DNA of 64,000 nt from G963665545 sp963665545. Lineage in GTDB: Bacteria > Pseudomonadota > Gammaproteobacteria > Xanthomonadales > SZUA-36. Made by a program: the position numbers and the translations under genes. Below the pieces are notes generated by a model, which made no database searches, was not told the DNA's origin, and saw nothing but the letters and a program-made list of their open reading frames with translations. The stretch spans positions 558,001-622,000 of the forward strand of contig CAXXKZ010000004.1 of assembly GCA_963665545.2 (NCBI GenBank). The letters run 5' to 3'. Positions within the stretch are counted from its first letter, which is position 1, and each line of letters opens with the position of its first letter. Positions 8,813 to 16,843 of the stretch are shown here, piece by piece.

Positions 8813-9496
8813 TTACGACAAGGCAATGAGAAAACCAGGCGGCTGGCCTTGTGGCCCTTCCCGGGGCACGATCTGCAGAGAGTCAATGACATCCGGAAGT
8901 TGTGCCGTGTCGGTATTGCGGTAGGCAATAACGCCGGCAGCGCCGTATTTCCAAACGGCCAATTCATGCGCCCTGTCCGCCCGGCCCGAAGCAATGACAA
9001 TTTTTCCGGCGACCCCCAAGCCCTCGTAATCCGCGCTGTGGTTGCCCGTGCCGACATACACCAATTCCGAAATCAGGCTGGCGTTGCGGCTGAAGCGTGC
9101 CAGGCGCGAGCGGTGGATGGCAAAACTCGCAATGCGGCGGCGCTGCGGTTTGAGCAACCAGATTTCGGCCTTCCTGCCCTCCCACCAGGGCTCTAACTTA
9201 AAGGCCCAGAAAAAATCGCGGCCATTAGAGGGAAACATCTCCACCTTGACATCGCTCAAGCCCCAGGATCGGGCCTGATCTGCAATATGCGCCGACATGT
9301 CTTCAGAGCCCTGTGACGGCGAAAATCCTGAGTAATTGGCCTGGATGTAGTCAAAGTGGTCAAGCGCCTTACGGCCCGATGTTTCCACTATCAGAGCATC
9401 CATGACCCCACGCTCAATGATGTCGGAGTCCTGGGCCCAGGCTGGCTGGTGGATCAGTCCCGTAAGAATTGCCAAGGTCAATAACGTGGCTTTCAT
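8813..9496 (-). CDS. M28-family peptidase, N-terminal part ending at an in-frame TAA
   Basis: The first 227 residues of an exported peptidase. There is a clear signal peptide (MKATLLTLAILTG to QPAWAQ). A region with LVYVGTGNHSADYEGLGVAG and KYGAAGVIAYRNTD resembles a protease-associated (PA) insert. The frame stops at TAA but continues without a shift as REGHALVQRLKQGEALL. Reading the stop as CAA (Gln) gives a continuous protein of about 713 residues, so one C-to-T change broke it. The ATG overlaps the stop of the acetamidase gene by four bases, showing an operon with it. Confidence 0.78.
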   Translation of the reverse strand: MKATLLTLAILTGLIHQPAWAQDSDIIERGVMDALIVETSGRKALDHFDYIQANYSGFSPSQGSEDMSAHIADQARSWGLSDVKVEMFPSNGRDFFWAFKLEPWWEGRKAEIWLLKPQRRRIASFAIHRSRLARFSRNASLISELVYVGTGNHSADYEGLGVAGKIVIASGRADRAHELAVWKYGAAGVIAYRNTDTAQLPDVIDSLQIVPREGPQGQPPGFLIALS

Positions 9497-10530
9497 TTTG
9501 AATTTCCGACGAATACGGACTTGGGCAACATGGCATGAATCCCTTTGGTACCGTCGACGATTTGTGTCACCCGTAAATCAACGGCCGCGCTGCACAACAC
9601 GTAGGCATCATTAGCGCTCAAGCCGCGTTCCTCAACCAGGTAGTTGACCATCTCTCGCACCGCCATTCTTGCCGCCTCATCCAGGTCCGGATCCAACCCC
9701 ATGGTGATGTAATGTTCCGCTGTCTCCGCTCGCGGCCAGTCGAGTGACATGTCTTTGCGCAGTATTAGCCTCAAAAATCCCTTGACACTCGCCTCAAGGG
9801 CCAGGCCGTTGACCTCACCATCACCCTGGGCGACATGGCCATCGCCCACATTCAATAATGCGCCTGCGGCCAGCACCGGCAGATACAGCGTCGAACCGGC
9901 AACCAGTTCCTTATTATCCAAATTACCGCTATGGGCACCGGGCGGCCCACTGCCTACGCGGCCCCGCGACGGTGCGACACCCAGACTGCCAAAGAACGGA
10001 CGCAGCGGTACTTCAACACCGGGCGCCAGGGTGGCCACGTTTCTTTGCAGATCCAACGGCACCAGGTGCACGTCAAGTTCGCCAAACAATTCCGGCAGAC
10101 TGCCGGAGCCAGGCATGATGGCGTTGACCGCCCAGTCGGTGGCCGGCGCCATATCGAGAACACGAATTTCCAGAACGTCTCCGGGCTCGGCACCCACTAC
10201 CGCGATGGGGCCCACCAGCAGATGAGGGCCTTCTTCTGCAACCTGGGCCTGAATCGACTCCATAGCTGGCACGATCAGGGCCTCCGGCAACCCCAAGAAG
10301 CGCATCAGCCTCGAGCCGGTCATCAGGATCTCGATGTGAACGATGTCGCCGGACTCGACGGTCAATACTGGCGGGCTTGAGGCATCGTAATATCCCCAAA
10401 CGACAGTTTCAGGGCCGGCTTTGAGCGTATGGGACTGTTGCGCCGATGCATCGTGGGCGCACAAGAGCAAGAAGCCGGTCAGCAGGGTGCAAATTCTGCC
10501 CTTCAACGTGCGAATCGGGGGAGCGTGCAT
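9493..10530 (-). CDS. Acetamidase/formamidase-family hydrolase, exported
   Basis: A 345-residue protein from ATG 10530, chosen because it places a signal peptide at the N-terminus (LLTGFLLLCAHDASAQQ). Family features are VESGDIVHIEIL, VGPIAVVGAEPGDVLEI, the glycine-rich GAHSGNLDNKEL, and LPVLAAGALLNVGDGHVAQGDGEV, which holds Asp and His residues expected in the metal/active site. FmdA/AmdA enzymes release ammonia from short amides; most are cytoplasmic, so the export signal is unusual. It overlaps the M28 gene by four bases, suggesting joint use of exported amide or peptide substrates. Confidence 0.87.
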   Translation of the reverse strand: MHAPPIRTLKGRICTLLTGFLLLCAHDASAQQSHTLKAGPETVVWGYYDASSPPVLTVESGDIVHIEILMTGSRLMRFLGLPEALIVPAMESIQAQVAEEGPHLLVGPIAVVGAEPGDVLEIRVLDMAPATDWAVNAIMPGSGSLPELFGELDVHLVPLDLQRNVATLAPGVEVPLRPFFGSLGVAPSRGRVGSGPPGAHSGNLDNKELVAGSTLYLPVLAAGALLNVGDGHVAQGDGEVNGLALEASVKGFLRLILRKDMSLDWPRAETAEHYITMGLDPDLDEAARMAVREMVNYLVEERGLSANDAYVLCSAAVDLRVTQIVDGTKGIHAMLPKSVFVGNSK

Positions 10531-10712
10531 GTACTGATGATAGTCCAATTCGGGGATGCGGGGCAGCGGCTGCCGGCCAGTCCCCGGGTCGCGAGCCGAA
10601 GCTCGCTGCGACCGGCGCTCCAACCGTGCCGGGGTTTTCTGCTATGTTTAAGGAGGGGTCCTGGCGAACTTTTCATCTGGCCATGCATCCAAGGGGTGGA
10701 GGAATCAATACC

Positions 10713-11600
10713 ATGCCTTGTAGATCAACTGACACTTATCTGAAACTCTTCATGCTTATCGTGCTGGTCTGGACCATCGGTCCAGCAACGGCCGGCGCTG
10801 AGGTCACTTACCACCTGCCCTTTAAGTCTGACGACTTGAAATCAGGAGAGTATTACTCCCGAAACAATGCCACACACCAGGGCGGCACGCAGAAATTCGG
10901 TTTCGACCTGGGCGCGAAACGATTCGTCAAAGACGGCGATTACTGGACGTCCATCACAGTGAGTTGGTCGACGCACGACGCCTCACCGAGGAGCGATTAC
11001 TACGTCATTTACGGCAAACCGGTGTACGCCATGCAGTCCAGCACGATCATTCGCTGCTGGCGCTACGCACCTGAAAATCCGCGGCCCAAAAAGTCTTCCG
11101 AATCATGGGATGACGGTGATAAGTTTCTGCACCAGTGGCTGCAAGACAAGCTGATTCCGGGCGGCGGCAACCAACTGGTGGTGGCCCATGATGACGGCAC
11201 CGAAGCGCTCTACGCGCACATGCAGGCGGGCTCCATACCGGCAGCGCTGTGCCCGATCACCAAGTCGAAGTTTGACAAACCAGATACTTCGCTCACTGAA
11301 ACCACCCTGGCCACGGCTGATCAAGTGAGGATCAAGCGCGGGCAGAAGCTGGGTATCGTGGGCAATGCAGGCAATTCGACCGGCCCCCACCTGCACATCC
11401 ATGTCACGCGCAACGATAATGCCGAGTTGCTTAATTTCAGTCATGGGCTCGCATCGGCGCTGAAAGACAATCAGGCGGACATAAAGAAATGGAAGAAGTT
11501 CAAGGGCAACCCCATTCCACCCGGCCCGAACCTGATCTGGCCACCGCGCAAGCTGACCAAAGAATACGCCCGCCATGGTTTGCCTGCCGATCAATTCTAG
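10713..11600 (+). CDS. M23-family (LytM-type) metallopeptidase, N-terminal part ending at an in-frame TAG
   Basis: ATG 10713 is chosen because GGAGG sits ten bases upstream and a signal peptide follows (LKLFMLIVLVWTIGPATAGA). The 295 residues hold the M23 zinc site: His55 and Asp65 (THQGGTQKFGFDLG), EALYAHMQAG near 164-173, and GPHLHIHV with His226, 228 and 230. The protein ends at TAG (11598-11600), but the same frame continues without interruption into tandem-repeat sequence to 12590. A CAG-to-TAG change (Gln) would explain this. M23 enzymes cut peptide cross-links in peptidoglycan or act on other peptides outside the cell. Confidence 0.82.
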   Translation: MPCRSTDTYLKLFMLIVLVWTIGPATAGAEVTYHLPFKSDDLKSGEYYSRNNATHQGGTQKFGFDLGAKRFVKDGDYWTSITVSWSTHDASPRSDYYVIYGKPVYAMQSSTIIRCWRYAPENPRPKKSSESWDDGDKFLHQWLQDKLIPGGGNQLVVAHDDGTEALYAHMQAGSIPAALCPITKSKFDKPDTSLTETTLATADQVRIKRGQKLGIVGNAGNSTGPHLHIHVTRNDNAELLNFSHGLASALKDNQADIKKWKKFKGNPIPPGPNLIWPPRKLTKEYARHGLPADQF

Positions 11601-11684
11601 CTTCAATTTACCCACCTGTCTGATTCAGGATTTCAGCCGACCTGGCTGGATGTCTTTTCCGCCGGCAACCGCAACTTCATCAAC

Positions 11685-12590
11685 ATGGTTTGGCGACCGG
11701 CGACCGACAAGTGGCGGGCATATGCGGGTATCAGCGGTTCCCGTTTTCAGAATGTGTTCAACAAGGCAAAGTCTGACAAATATTACCCGGTACTTACGGA
11801 TGTGGGCCTGTGGGGCGGAAAACCTCGCTATGCGGCTATTTTCCACAAGAACGAGCCTGGAAAGTTCAGCCTGCGCTTTGGCATTAACGATGCCGACGCC
11901 ACCGCCGAATTCAATACCAGCAAGGCCAATGGCCTGGCGCCGATCAGCGCCTCAGTGGTGTCGGTGGGCGGTAAACGGCAACACACAGTACTGTACCGTA
12001 AGAGCAACACCGGCTCCTGGGAGATCAGGTCCAGAATGACATCCAGCGAGTACAACAAGGCATTTCAGGATAACCTTGATGCAGGTCGGTTGCCACGTCA
12101 TATCGACGTCTACCGTCACGCTGGCAAATACTGGTTCGCGGCCGTCTTCTCAAGTCGGCCAAAGGGTGAGGCCAGGGGCGGCCATGGCCTGAGTGACTCG
12201 GGCTATCAGAGCGAGTTCAACACTGCCACCGGCAAGGGGTTTCTCATCCAGGCTGTCGCTGGATACGATGGCGGCAGCAATCGCCAGTATGCCGCAGCCT
12301 GGCTGAAAATGCCCACCGTCACGACCGCGTCTGCGACAGGTATTGAATCAACCAGCGCCCAATCTACGCGGACCCAATCCACCCGCGTCACCCCTACCCA
12401 GGACTCAAGCCGGGCCAATTCCGTATCAAGAACGGTTGCCGCCACCACTGCAGTATCTGCGAACGCCGGCAGGTCATTGACTTCCCCGTCGGCTGGCAAG
12501 GATGATTCGTGGGACCAGGGCGGTGACCCTTACAGCGGGGAGGTCGCCAGGCTGAAGGTGCGGTCGGTCACCCTACAGAGGAAGCGTTAG
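11685..12590 (+). CDS. Bacterial tandem-repeat (BTRD1-like) C-terminal region of the M23 protein
   Basis: At least three repeats of about 45-50 residues follow the pattern F/Y-x-P-x-x-(V)-D-V-x-x-x-G-x-x-x-x-A-A-x-x: GFQPTWLDVFSAG, YYPVLTDVGLWGGKPRYAAIF, RLPRHIDVYRHAGKYWFAAVF. The first repeat begins upstream of the ATG at 11685, directly after the TAG at 11598, in the same frame, so this is the C-terminal half of the M23 protein. A Ser/Thr-rich tail (residues 210-280) follows. Such repeats occur on secreted hydrolases and may bind substrate. No signal peptide, so it is unlikely to be exported by itself. Confidence 0.7.
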   Translation: MVWRPATDKWRAYAGISGSRFQNVFNKAKSDKYYPVLTDVGLWGGKPRYAAIFHKNEPGKFSLRFGINDADATAEFNTSKANGLAPISASVVSVGGKRQHTVLYRKSNTGSWEIRSRMTSSEYNKAFQDNLDAGRLPRHIDVYRHAGKYWFAAVFSSRPKGEARGGHGLSDSGYQSEFNTATGKGFLIQAVAGYDGGSNRQYAAAWLKMPTVTTASATGIESTSAQSTRTQSTRVTPTQDSSRANSVSRTVAATTAVSANAGRSLTSPSAGKDDSWDQGGDPYSGEVARLKVRSVTLQRKR

Positions 12591-12605
12591 GCGAGGGCCT
12601 CGATC

Positions 12606-13439
12606 TCACGGAATCCAACCGTCCCAGCCGGGACCGCGCACGACCTGGCCTGGCGTGGCGCCCGTGTGTTCGCCGTTCTTGAGCACCTGCTCACCATTGA
12701 CCAACACGTGTTCGACACCGACAGCATATTGATGAAGTTGCGGAAAGGTCGCGCGATCTGCGATGGTCGCGGGGTCGAAAACCACGATATCCGCATAGTA
12801 GCCCTCGGCCAGCTGCCCGCGGTCGCGAATGCTGATGTTGGCTGCCGGAAGGGACGTCAGGCGGCGAATAGCATCTGCCAGGGGAATCAGGCCTTCGTCC
12901 CTGGAAAACTGCCCCAGTACACGGGCAAAAGTGCCGTAGGCCCTGGGGTGATTATTGGAATTGAGAAAGACACCCTCCGTCGCCGGGGCGGCTTCGTCGG
13001 AACCAAATGACACCCAATCTCTTGCGACTTTCTTGCGCACGTTGTCCATCGACATGGAGAAATAGCTCACATCCACGCGGCTGTCATCTTCAATGATCAG
13101 ATCAACAGCAGTCCGGGCCGGTTGAGTTTCGCGCAACTGAGCCACTTCCTGAAGCGTCTTGCCAATGTATGGCCTCAGCGCCGCATTCTTGAAACCCAAC
13201 AGAAGTATGTTTTCGGGCCCCACTTGCAGAAAACGATTTTCCCATTCCAGGTTCGGGTCTGTCATCTCGCGAATAAGACGGGCGCTTATTTCGGGGTCTT
13301 TCAGGCGCGCCATCCAGGCTTCGTGGCCACCCTCCTGGACCCACAACGGCATGGCAGCACTCAAACCCGTTGCGCTGGCCGGATAGGTGTACATGTCTGC
13401 GGTGATTCGCAGACCCTCATCGCGCGCCGCTTCCACCAT
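12606..13439 (-). CDS. D-aminoacylase-like amidohydrolase, C-terminal part after an in-frame TGA
   Basis: The C-terminal part of an amidohydrolase-superfamily enzyme, in the same frame as 13464-14387 and separated only by TGA at 13464-13466. It contains ITADMYTYPASATGLSAAMP, VSFGSDEAAPATEGVF (a metal/active-site Asp strand), NNHPRAYGTFARVLG and the closing beta-sandwich RGQLAEGYYADIVVFDPATI, as in N-acyl-D-amino-acid deacylases. The apparent start near 13439 is inside the conserved domain, so a separate protein is unlikely to be stable. Stop at 12606. Confidence 0.75.
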   Translation of the reverse strand: MVEAARDEGLRITADMYTYPASATGLSAAMPLWVQEGGHEAWMARLKDPEISARLIREMTDPNLEWENRFLQVGPENILLLGFKNAALRPYIGKTLQEVAQLRETQPARTAVDLIIEDDSRVDVSYFSMSMDNVRKKVARDWVSFGSDEAAPATEGVFLNSNNHPRAYGTFARVLGQFSRDEGLIPLADAIRRLTSLPAANISIRDRGQLAEGYYADIVVFDPATIADRATFPQLHQYAVGVEHVLVNGEQVLKNGEHTGATPGQVVRGPGWDGWIP

Positions 13440-13463
13440 TTCAAATACCGTATCGAGCTTGTC

Positions 13464-14387
13464 TCAATTGGGCTTGCCGGAAGCCTTGAGGTGGTAAATC
13501 TCCGCCGCCGCGCCGGTGGCCCTGGCAATCTCCAGCAATTCTTCAAGGGACTCAATCAATTCGTTGCTTTCAGAGCGCATGTGCGAGATATAGGCGCCAC
13601 CAAACTCGGCTGCCGCCGCCACCAACGCAATCAATTCCGCCGTATCGGCGTAATTTGCCGGGGCGTAGATCAGAGACGAGCCCACACCCAAGGCGCCTTC
13701 CCGCATGGCCTGGCGCACCAGGTCCTGCATGCGCCCAAGTTCCGCTTCCGTAGCCGGGCGGTTGTCGTACCCCACTTCATGGGCGCGCAGGGTCGTAGCA
13801 CCTACATAAGAGGCGACGTTGGGTGACACGCCCTTGGCCTCCAGGTGATCGAGGTACTCACCCAGTGTGGTCCACTCAATGTCATACCTGATGTCGCTTT
13901 GGCGTTTGATATTCTCCTGCTTCAGGGCATCATTCCACGGGCCCATGGACCATCCTTCGCCAAAAACCTCGAGGGTGACACCCTGCTTGATATCACTCAT
14001 GGCCCGACCGTCCACCAGCAGAGAATCCACGGCCCAAGACAGCATGTTGATGAACCCGGGCGCTACAGCAAGCCCGGTGGCGTCGATCTCATGGGCAGCC
14101 GTGGCGTCCGACAGGTCGCCCAGGGCAACAATCCTGTCCCCATCAATCGCCACGTCTCCCTGCCACGGAACACCTCCAAGGCCGTCATATATGGTGCCAC
14201 TTCGCACAATGGTGTCGTAAGTGACCATGGCCGGACCGTCATCCTCAACCACGCCAGGCGGCTCGTTGCCGCATGAGGTGAGTAGCAGCGCTAGCAGGGC
14301 CAGGAGTAGCCGTGTAATGCGTAGCGGGGGGGGTACACGGGCAAAGGGCGTCAGCGCAGCAGTGAATTTTTTCATGGCAAGCATCAA
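13464..14387 (-). CDS. D-aminoacylase-like amidohydrolase, N-terminal part ending at an in-frame TGA
   Basis: A lipoprotein-type signal (LLALLALLLTSCGNE) puts the enzyme in the periplasm or outer membrane. The beta-sandwich and barrel begin with VRSGTIYDGLGGVPWQGDVA. The normal first metal motif HxH is replaced here by PGFINMLSWAVDSLL; I recall a D-aminoacylase-like subgroup of this kind. ISHMRSES and EIYHLKASGKPN carry later metal-ligand histidines. The frame stops at TGA exactly where relatives read GKPNW, so TGG-to-TGA (Trp) is the likely lesion. The start overlaps the end of the DUF5916 gene by four bases. Confidence 0.78.
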   Translation of the reverse strand: MMLAMKKFTAALTPFARVPPPLRITRLLLALLALLLTSCGNEPPGVVEDDGPAMVTYDTIVRSGTIYDGLGGVPWQGDVAIDGDRIVALGDLSDATAAHEIDATGLAVAPGFINMLSWAVDSLLVDGRAMSDIKQGVTLEVFGEGWSMGPWNDALKQENIKRQSDIRYDIEWTTLGEYLDHLEAKGVSPNVASYVGATTLRAHEVGYDNRPATEAELGRMQDLVRQAMREGALGVGSSLIYAPANYADTAELIALVAAAAEFGGAYISHMRSESNELIESLEELLEIARATGAAAEIYHLKASGKPN

Positions 14388-16669
14388 AACAGGTCAAACA
14401 AATGAGTGTACTTGATCACCAGGTTGCGGTTGGGTTTCGCGCCGTCGTAAAAGTCGAAGCCCTGGATGTCGTCATAGACCACATAAAGGCCGGTGTTGGC
14501 GGTCCGCTGCCAGGAAAATCTCAGGTTGGTTGACCAAAAGTCGCCCACGTTGTTGAATTGCAGTAAAGCCTGCAAGGAGGTCTTGGGCGTGAAAGAATAG
14601 GACAGCCGCAGGCGTCCCACGTCAGTGACGAAATCGCCTTGCGGCAGATCGACATCGTTGCGCAGCCAGCTAAATTCGGTAATGAATTTCTCGCCCAGCC
14701 GCATCCGCATCGACGGCCCCACGGTGACGCGATCACCGCTATAAAACCCACCGACAATCGCCTGGACGTTAAAACTGATCCAGGCGCCCTGGTTGGTGAA
14801 GGCGACAATCATCAATTCTGAATTATCGTAAGTTCCTGCTGGAACGAATATTCCGGAGCTGATCTCGAAGGGCTGCTCGAGCCCCTCTTTTGTAAAATTC
14901 ACCGCGGTATGCAATTCGTAGCCGTTCTTCCATTCGATGTGATTATCGGCATGCAGAAAAGCCGTTTCCTGAAAGCCATCAAAATCCCAGTAGCCGTTGT
15001 AGGATATGTGCGGACGTAATTCCTGGATGCCCCAGCGCCCGCCCCAGCCATCACTGCTGGGCCGGTAGCGACGGAGTATTCGAACCAATCCGTTGCGGTA
15101 AGCCGAACGGTTCAGAAAGCCCACTTCCGGATTAAAATTCTCTCCAACTTCGATGTAATTTGCCATCAGCAGCCACTTTTCCGAGTCGTAGCTGCTGAGC
15201 ACGCCGAATGAGTGGTCCCTGCCTTTGAGATCCGGCGTGGAAGTCTTGGCCAGGAACCCCGACACTGAAGCGAATTCGCCAATCCCCCAACGGCCATCTA
15301 TTCCATAAGTCCGGTTGTAGTCGCCCTCCGGGGCCAGGCTGCCAGTGCTTTGGCGATTGACAAAAATTGCCCCCACCGAGGATCGATTCGGCAGGTCACG
15401 GTTGACCCGCGCCACTGCAAATTGATTGGCGGGTTCCGACCCTGCCAAACCCTCGGTCTGCATATACATCAAGCCAACGTTGGCGCCGCCCAAGGCCCCT
15501 GATATTCTCGCTCCACCCTTGATGGGAATGACCTCGCCGTCGGTCGACAGCCCGATTCGCCGGCTGAAAAACAATTCCACCTGGCGCGGCACGCCGGCCG
15601 TGAACAGGCCGGCGTTTTCGAGGAAAAACGGCCGTTTCTCCGGAAAAAAAAGATTAAAACGATCCAGAGTCACCTGCGACTCATCCACTTCAACTTGCGC
15701 AAAATCGGTGTTATAGGTCAAGTCGAGCGTCAGGGACGGCGTCAGGCTGTACTTGAGATCGAAACCCACTTCGGCGTCAGTGCTTTTGCCATCAACGCCG
15801 ATGTCGCTGGCTTTGGCAAGAATATAAGGGGTGATCTTGAGATTGCGCTGACTGGGAATTTTCAAGTCTTCCAGAACGCCCGCGTCACTCAGGCGAAACA
15901 GGCTCAATTGCCGGTCCAATGGCGCCCAGAAGGACCGCTCGTTGCGTCGGCGGATATTGCGCTGAATATTGAAGCCCCAGCTTTGCACCTCGTCAGAAGG
16001 ATATCGCAGGGTCTTGAAGAGAATCATGAATTCAGCGCTCCAACCGAAGTCACCCTGAATGGTTTTAACCTGCCAAACCCCGTCCCAGTTGATGTTGAAG
16101 CCACCACCCGAGCCACCAGGCGCCTGACTCAGAATAGACCCGCCATCACCGGCTTTGTTGACCTGGCCGTCGTATTCGATGCCGGCTGGATTGGTACCGA
16201 AGACGAAGCCGTTCTGCTCATCCAGATAGGTATCGAGGATAATTCTCAGGCTGTCGGATTCCTCCAGGCTGGCATCCCGGCGACTGTCGGAAACGACAAT
16301 TGTCGCAGGGTCATCATCGTGGCAGACAAAGCCGAAATATATGGCTTCATCAGTGTAGATCACCCGCACCTCAGTGCGCTGGCTGGCGGCCTGCCCCGCG
16401 TCCGGCCGGGTCTGGCTGAAGCCGCCGGTTGGGGCAACTGATTGCCACACCGGATCACCCAATACATCGCCATCCATCTGCGGCGCTGCGTCCACCTGGA
16501 TGGCTGAGTAACTGCGTCTGCCCGGGTCATTGCCCTGGTCACTGCCCGGGTCACCGCCCTGGGCAATGAGCGTGTCAGAAAGTCCGGCGCAGGCGCAGAC
16601 CAGAATGAATCCCGGCCACAGCGATCTGAGCGATGAAACCCGGCTAACACTTTGTCGTTGGGCAGCCAT
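14384..16669 (-). CDS. DUF5916 outer-membrane barrel with N-terminal CBM9-like domain
   Basis: About 761 residues from ATG 16669, which gives a signal peptide (LWPGFILVCACAGLSDTLIAQ). A CBM9-like domain follows (PQMDGDVLGDPVWQ, VRVIYTDEAIYFGFVCHDDD, SLRIILDTYLDEQNG). The rest is a large beta-barrel with alternating strands and conserved WGFNIQRNIRRRNE and FFPEKRPFFLENAG, ending KYTHLFDLF. The role of these proteins is not established; they often sit next to exported peptidases or amidohydrolases, as here. A short Gly/Asp-Pro repeat (residues 38-52) is coded by imperfect 9-bp DNA repeats at about 16519-16563. Confidence 0.85.
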   Translation of the reverse strand: MAAQRQSVSRVSSLRSLWPGFILVCACAGLSDTLIAQGGDPGSDQGNDPGRRSYSAIQVDAAPQMDGDVLGDPVWQSVAPTGGFSQTRPDAGQAASQRTEVRVIYTDEAIYFGFVCHDDDPATIVVSDSRRDASLEESDSLRIILDTYLDEQNGFVFGTNPAGIEYDGQVNKAGDGGSILSQAPGGSGGGFNINWDGVWQVKTIQGDFGWSAEFMILFKTLRYPSDEVQSWGFNIQRNIRRRNERSFWAPLDRQLSLFRLSDAGVLEDLKIPSQRNLKITPYILAKASDIGVDGKSTDAEVGFDLKYSLTPSLTLDLTYNTDFAQVEVDESQVTLDRFNLFFPEKRPFFLENAGLFTAGVPRQVELFFSRRIGLSTDGEVIPIKGGARISGALGGANVGLMYMQTEGLAGSEPANQFAVARVNRDLPNRSSVGAIFVNRQSTGSLAPEGDYNRTYGIDGRWGIGEFASVSGFLAKTSTPDLKGRDHSFGVLSSYDSEKWLLMANYIEVGENFNPEVGFLNRSAYRNGLVRILRRYRPSSDGWGGRWGIQELRPHISYNGYWDFDGFQETAFLHADNHIEWKNGYELHTAVNFTKEGLEQPFEISSGIFVPAGTYDNSELMIVAFTNQGAWISFNVQAIVGGFYSGDRVTVGPSMRMRLGEKFITEFSWLRNDVDLPQGDFVTDVGRLRLSYSFTPKTSLQALLQFNNVGDFWSTNLRFSWQRTANTGLYVVYDDIQGFDFYDGAKPNRNLVIKYTHLFDLF

Positions 16670-16843
16670 GATTGATTTGTTGTTTTCCCGGTTGGAGAGG
16701 CACCAAGCCTGCCGTACTATGACGCAAACTGCAGCCAATCGCACAGCAGATCAATGCCGGTTAAGATGAGCGGAGCCGTTTTGCCTTTGTGCCGTTAAAT
16801 GACCCGTATTTATGGCCGTAAACCTTCTATTCCTGGAACTAAA

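Noticed and set aside
10446..10712. Longer N-terminus for the M23 protein
   Set aside because: It is Arg/Cys-rich with no signal peptide; ATG 10713 has a good ribosome-binding site followed by a signal peptide.
8813..13466. Reassigned stop codon as the cause of the in-frame stops
   Set aside because: All three stop types occur among the lesions while the same codons end many intact genes, so no single codon reassignment explains them.
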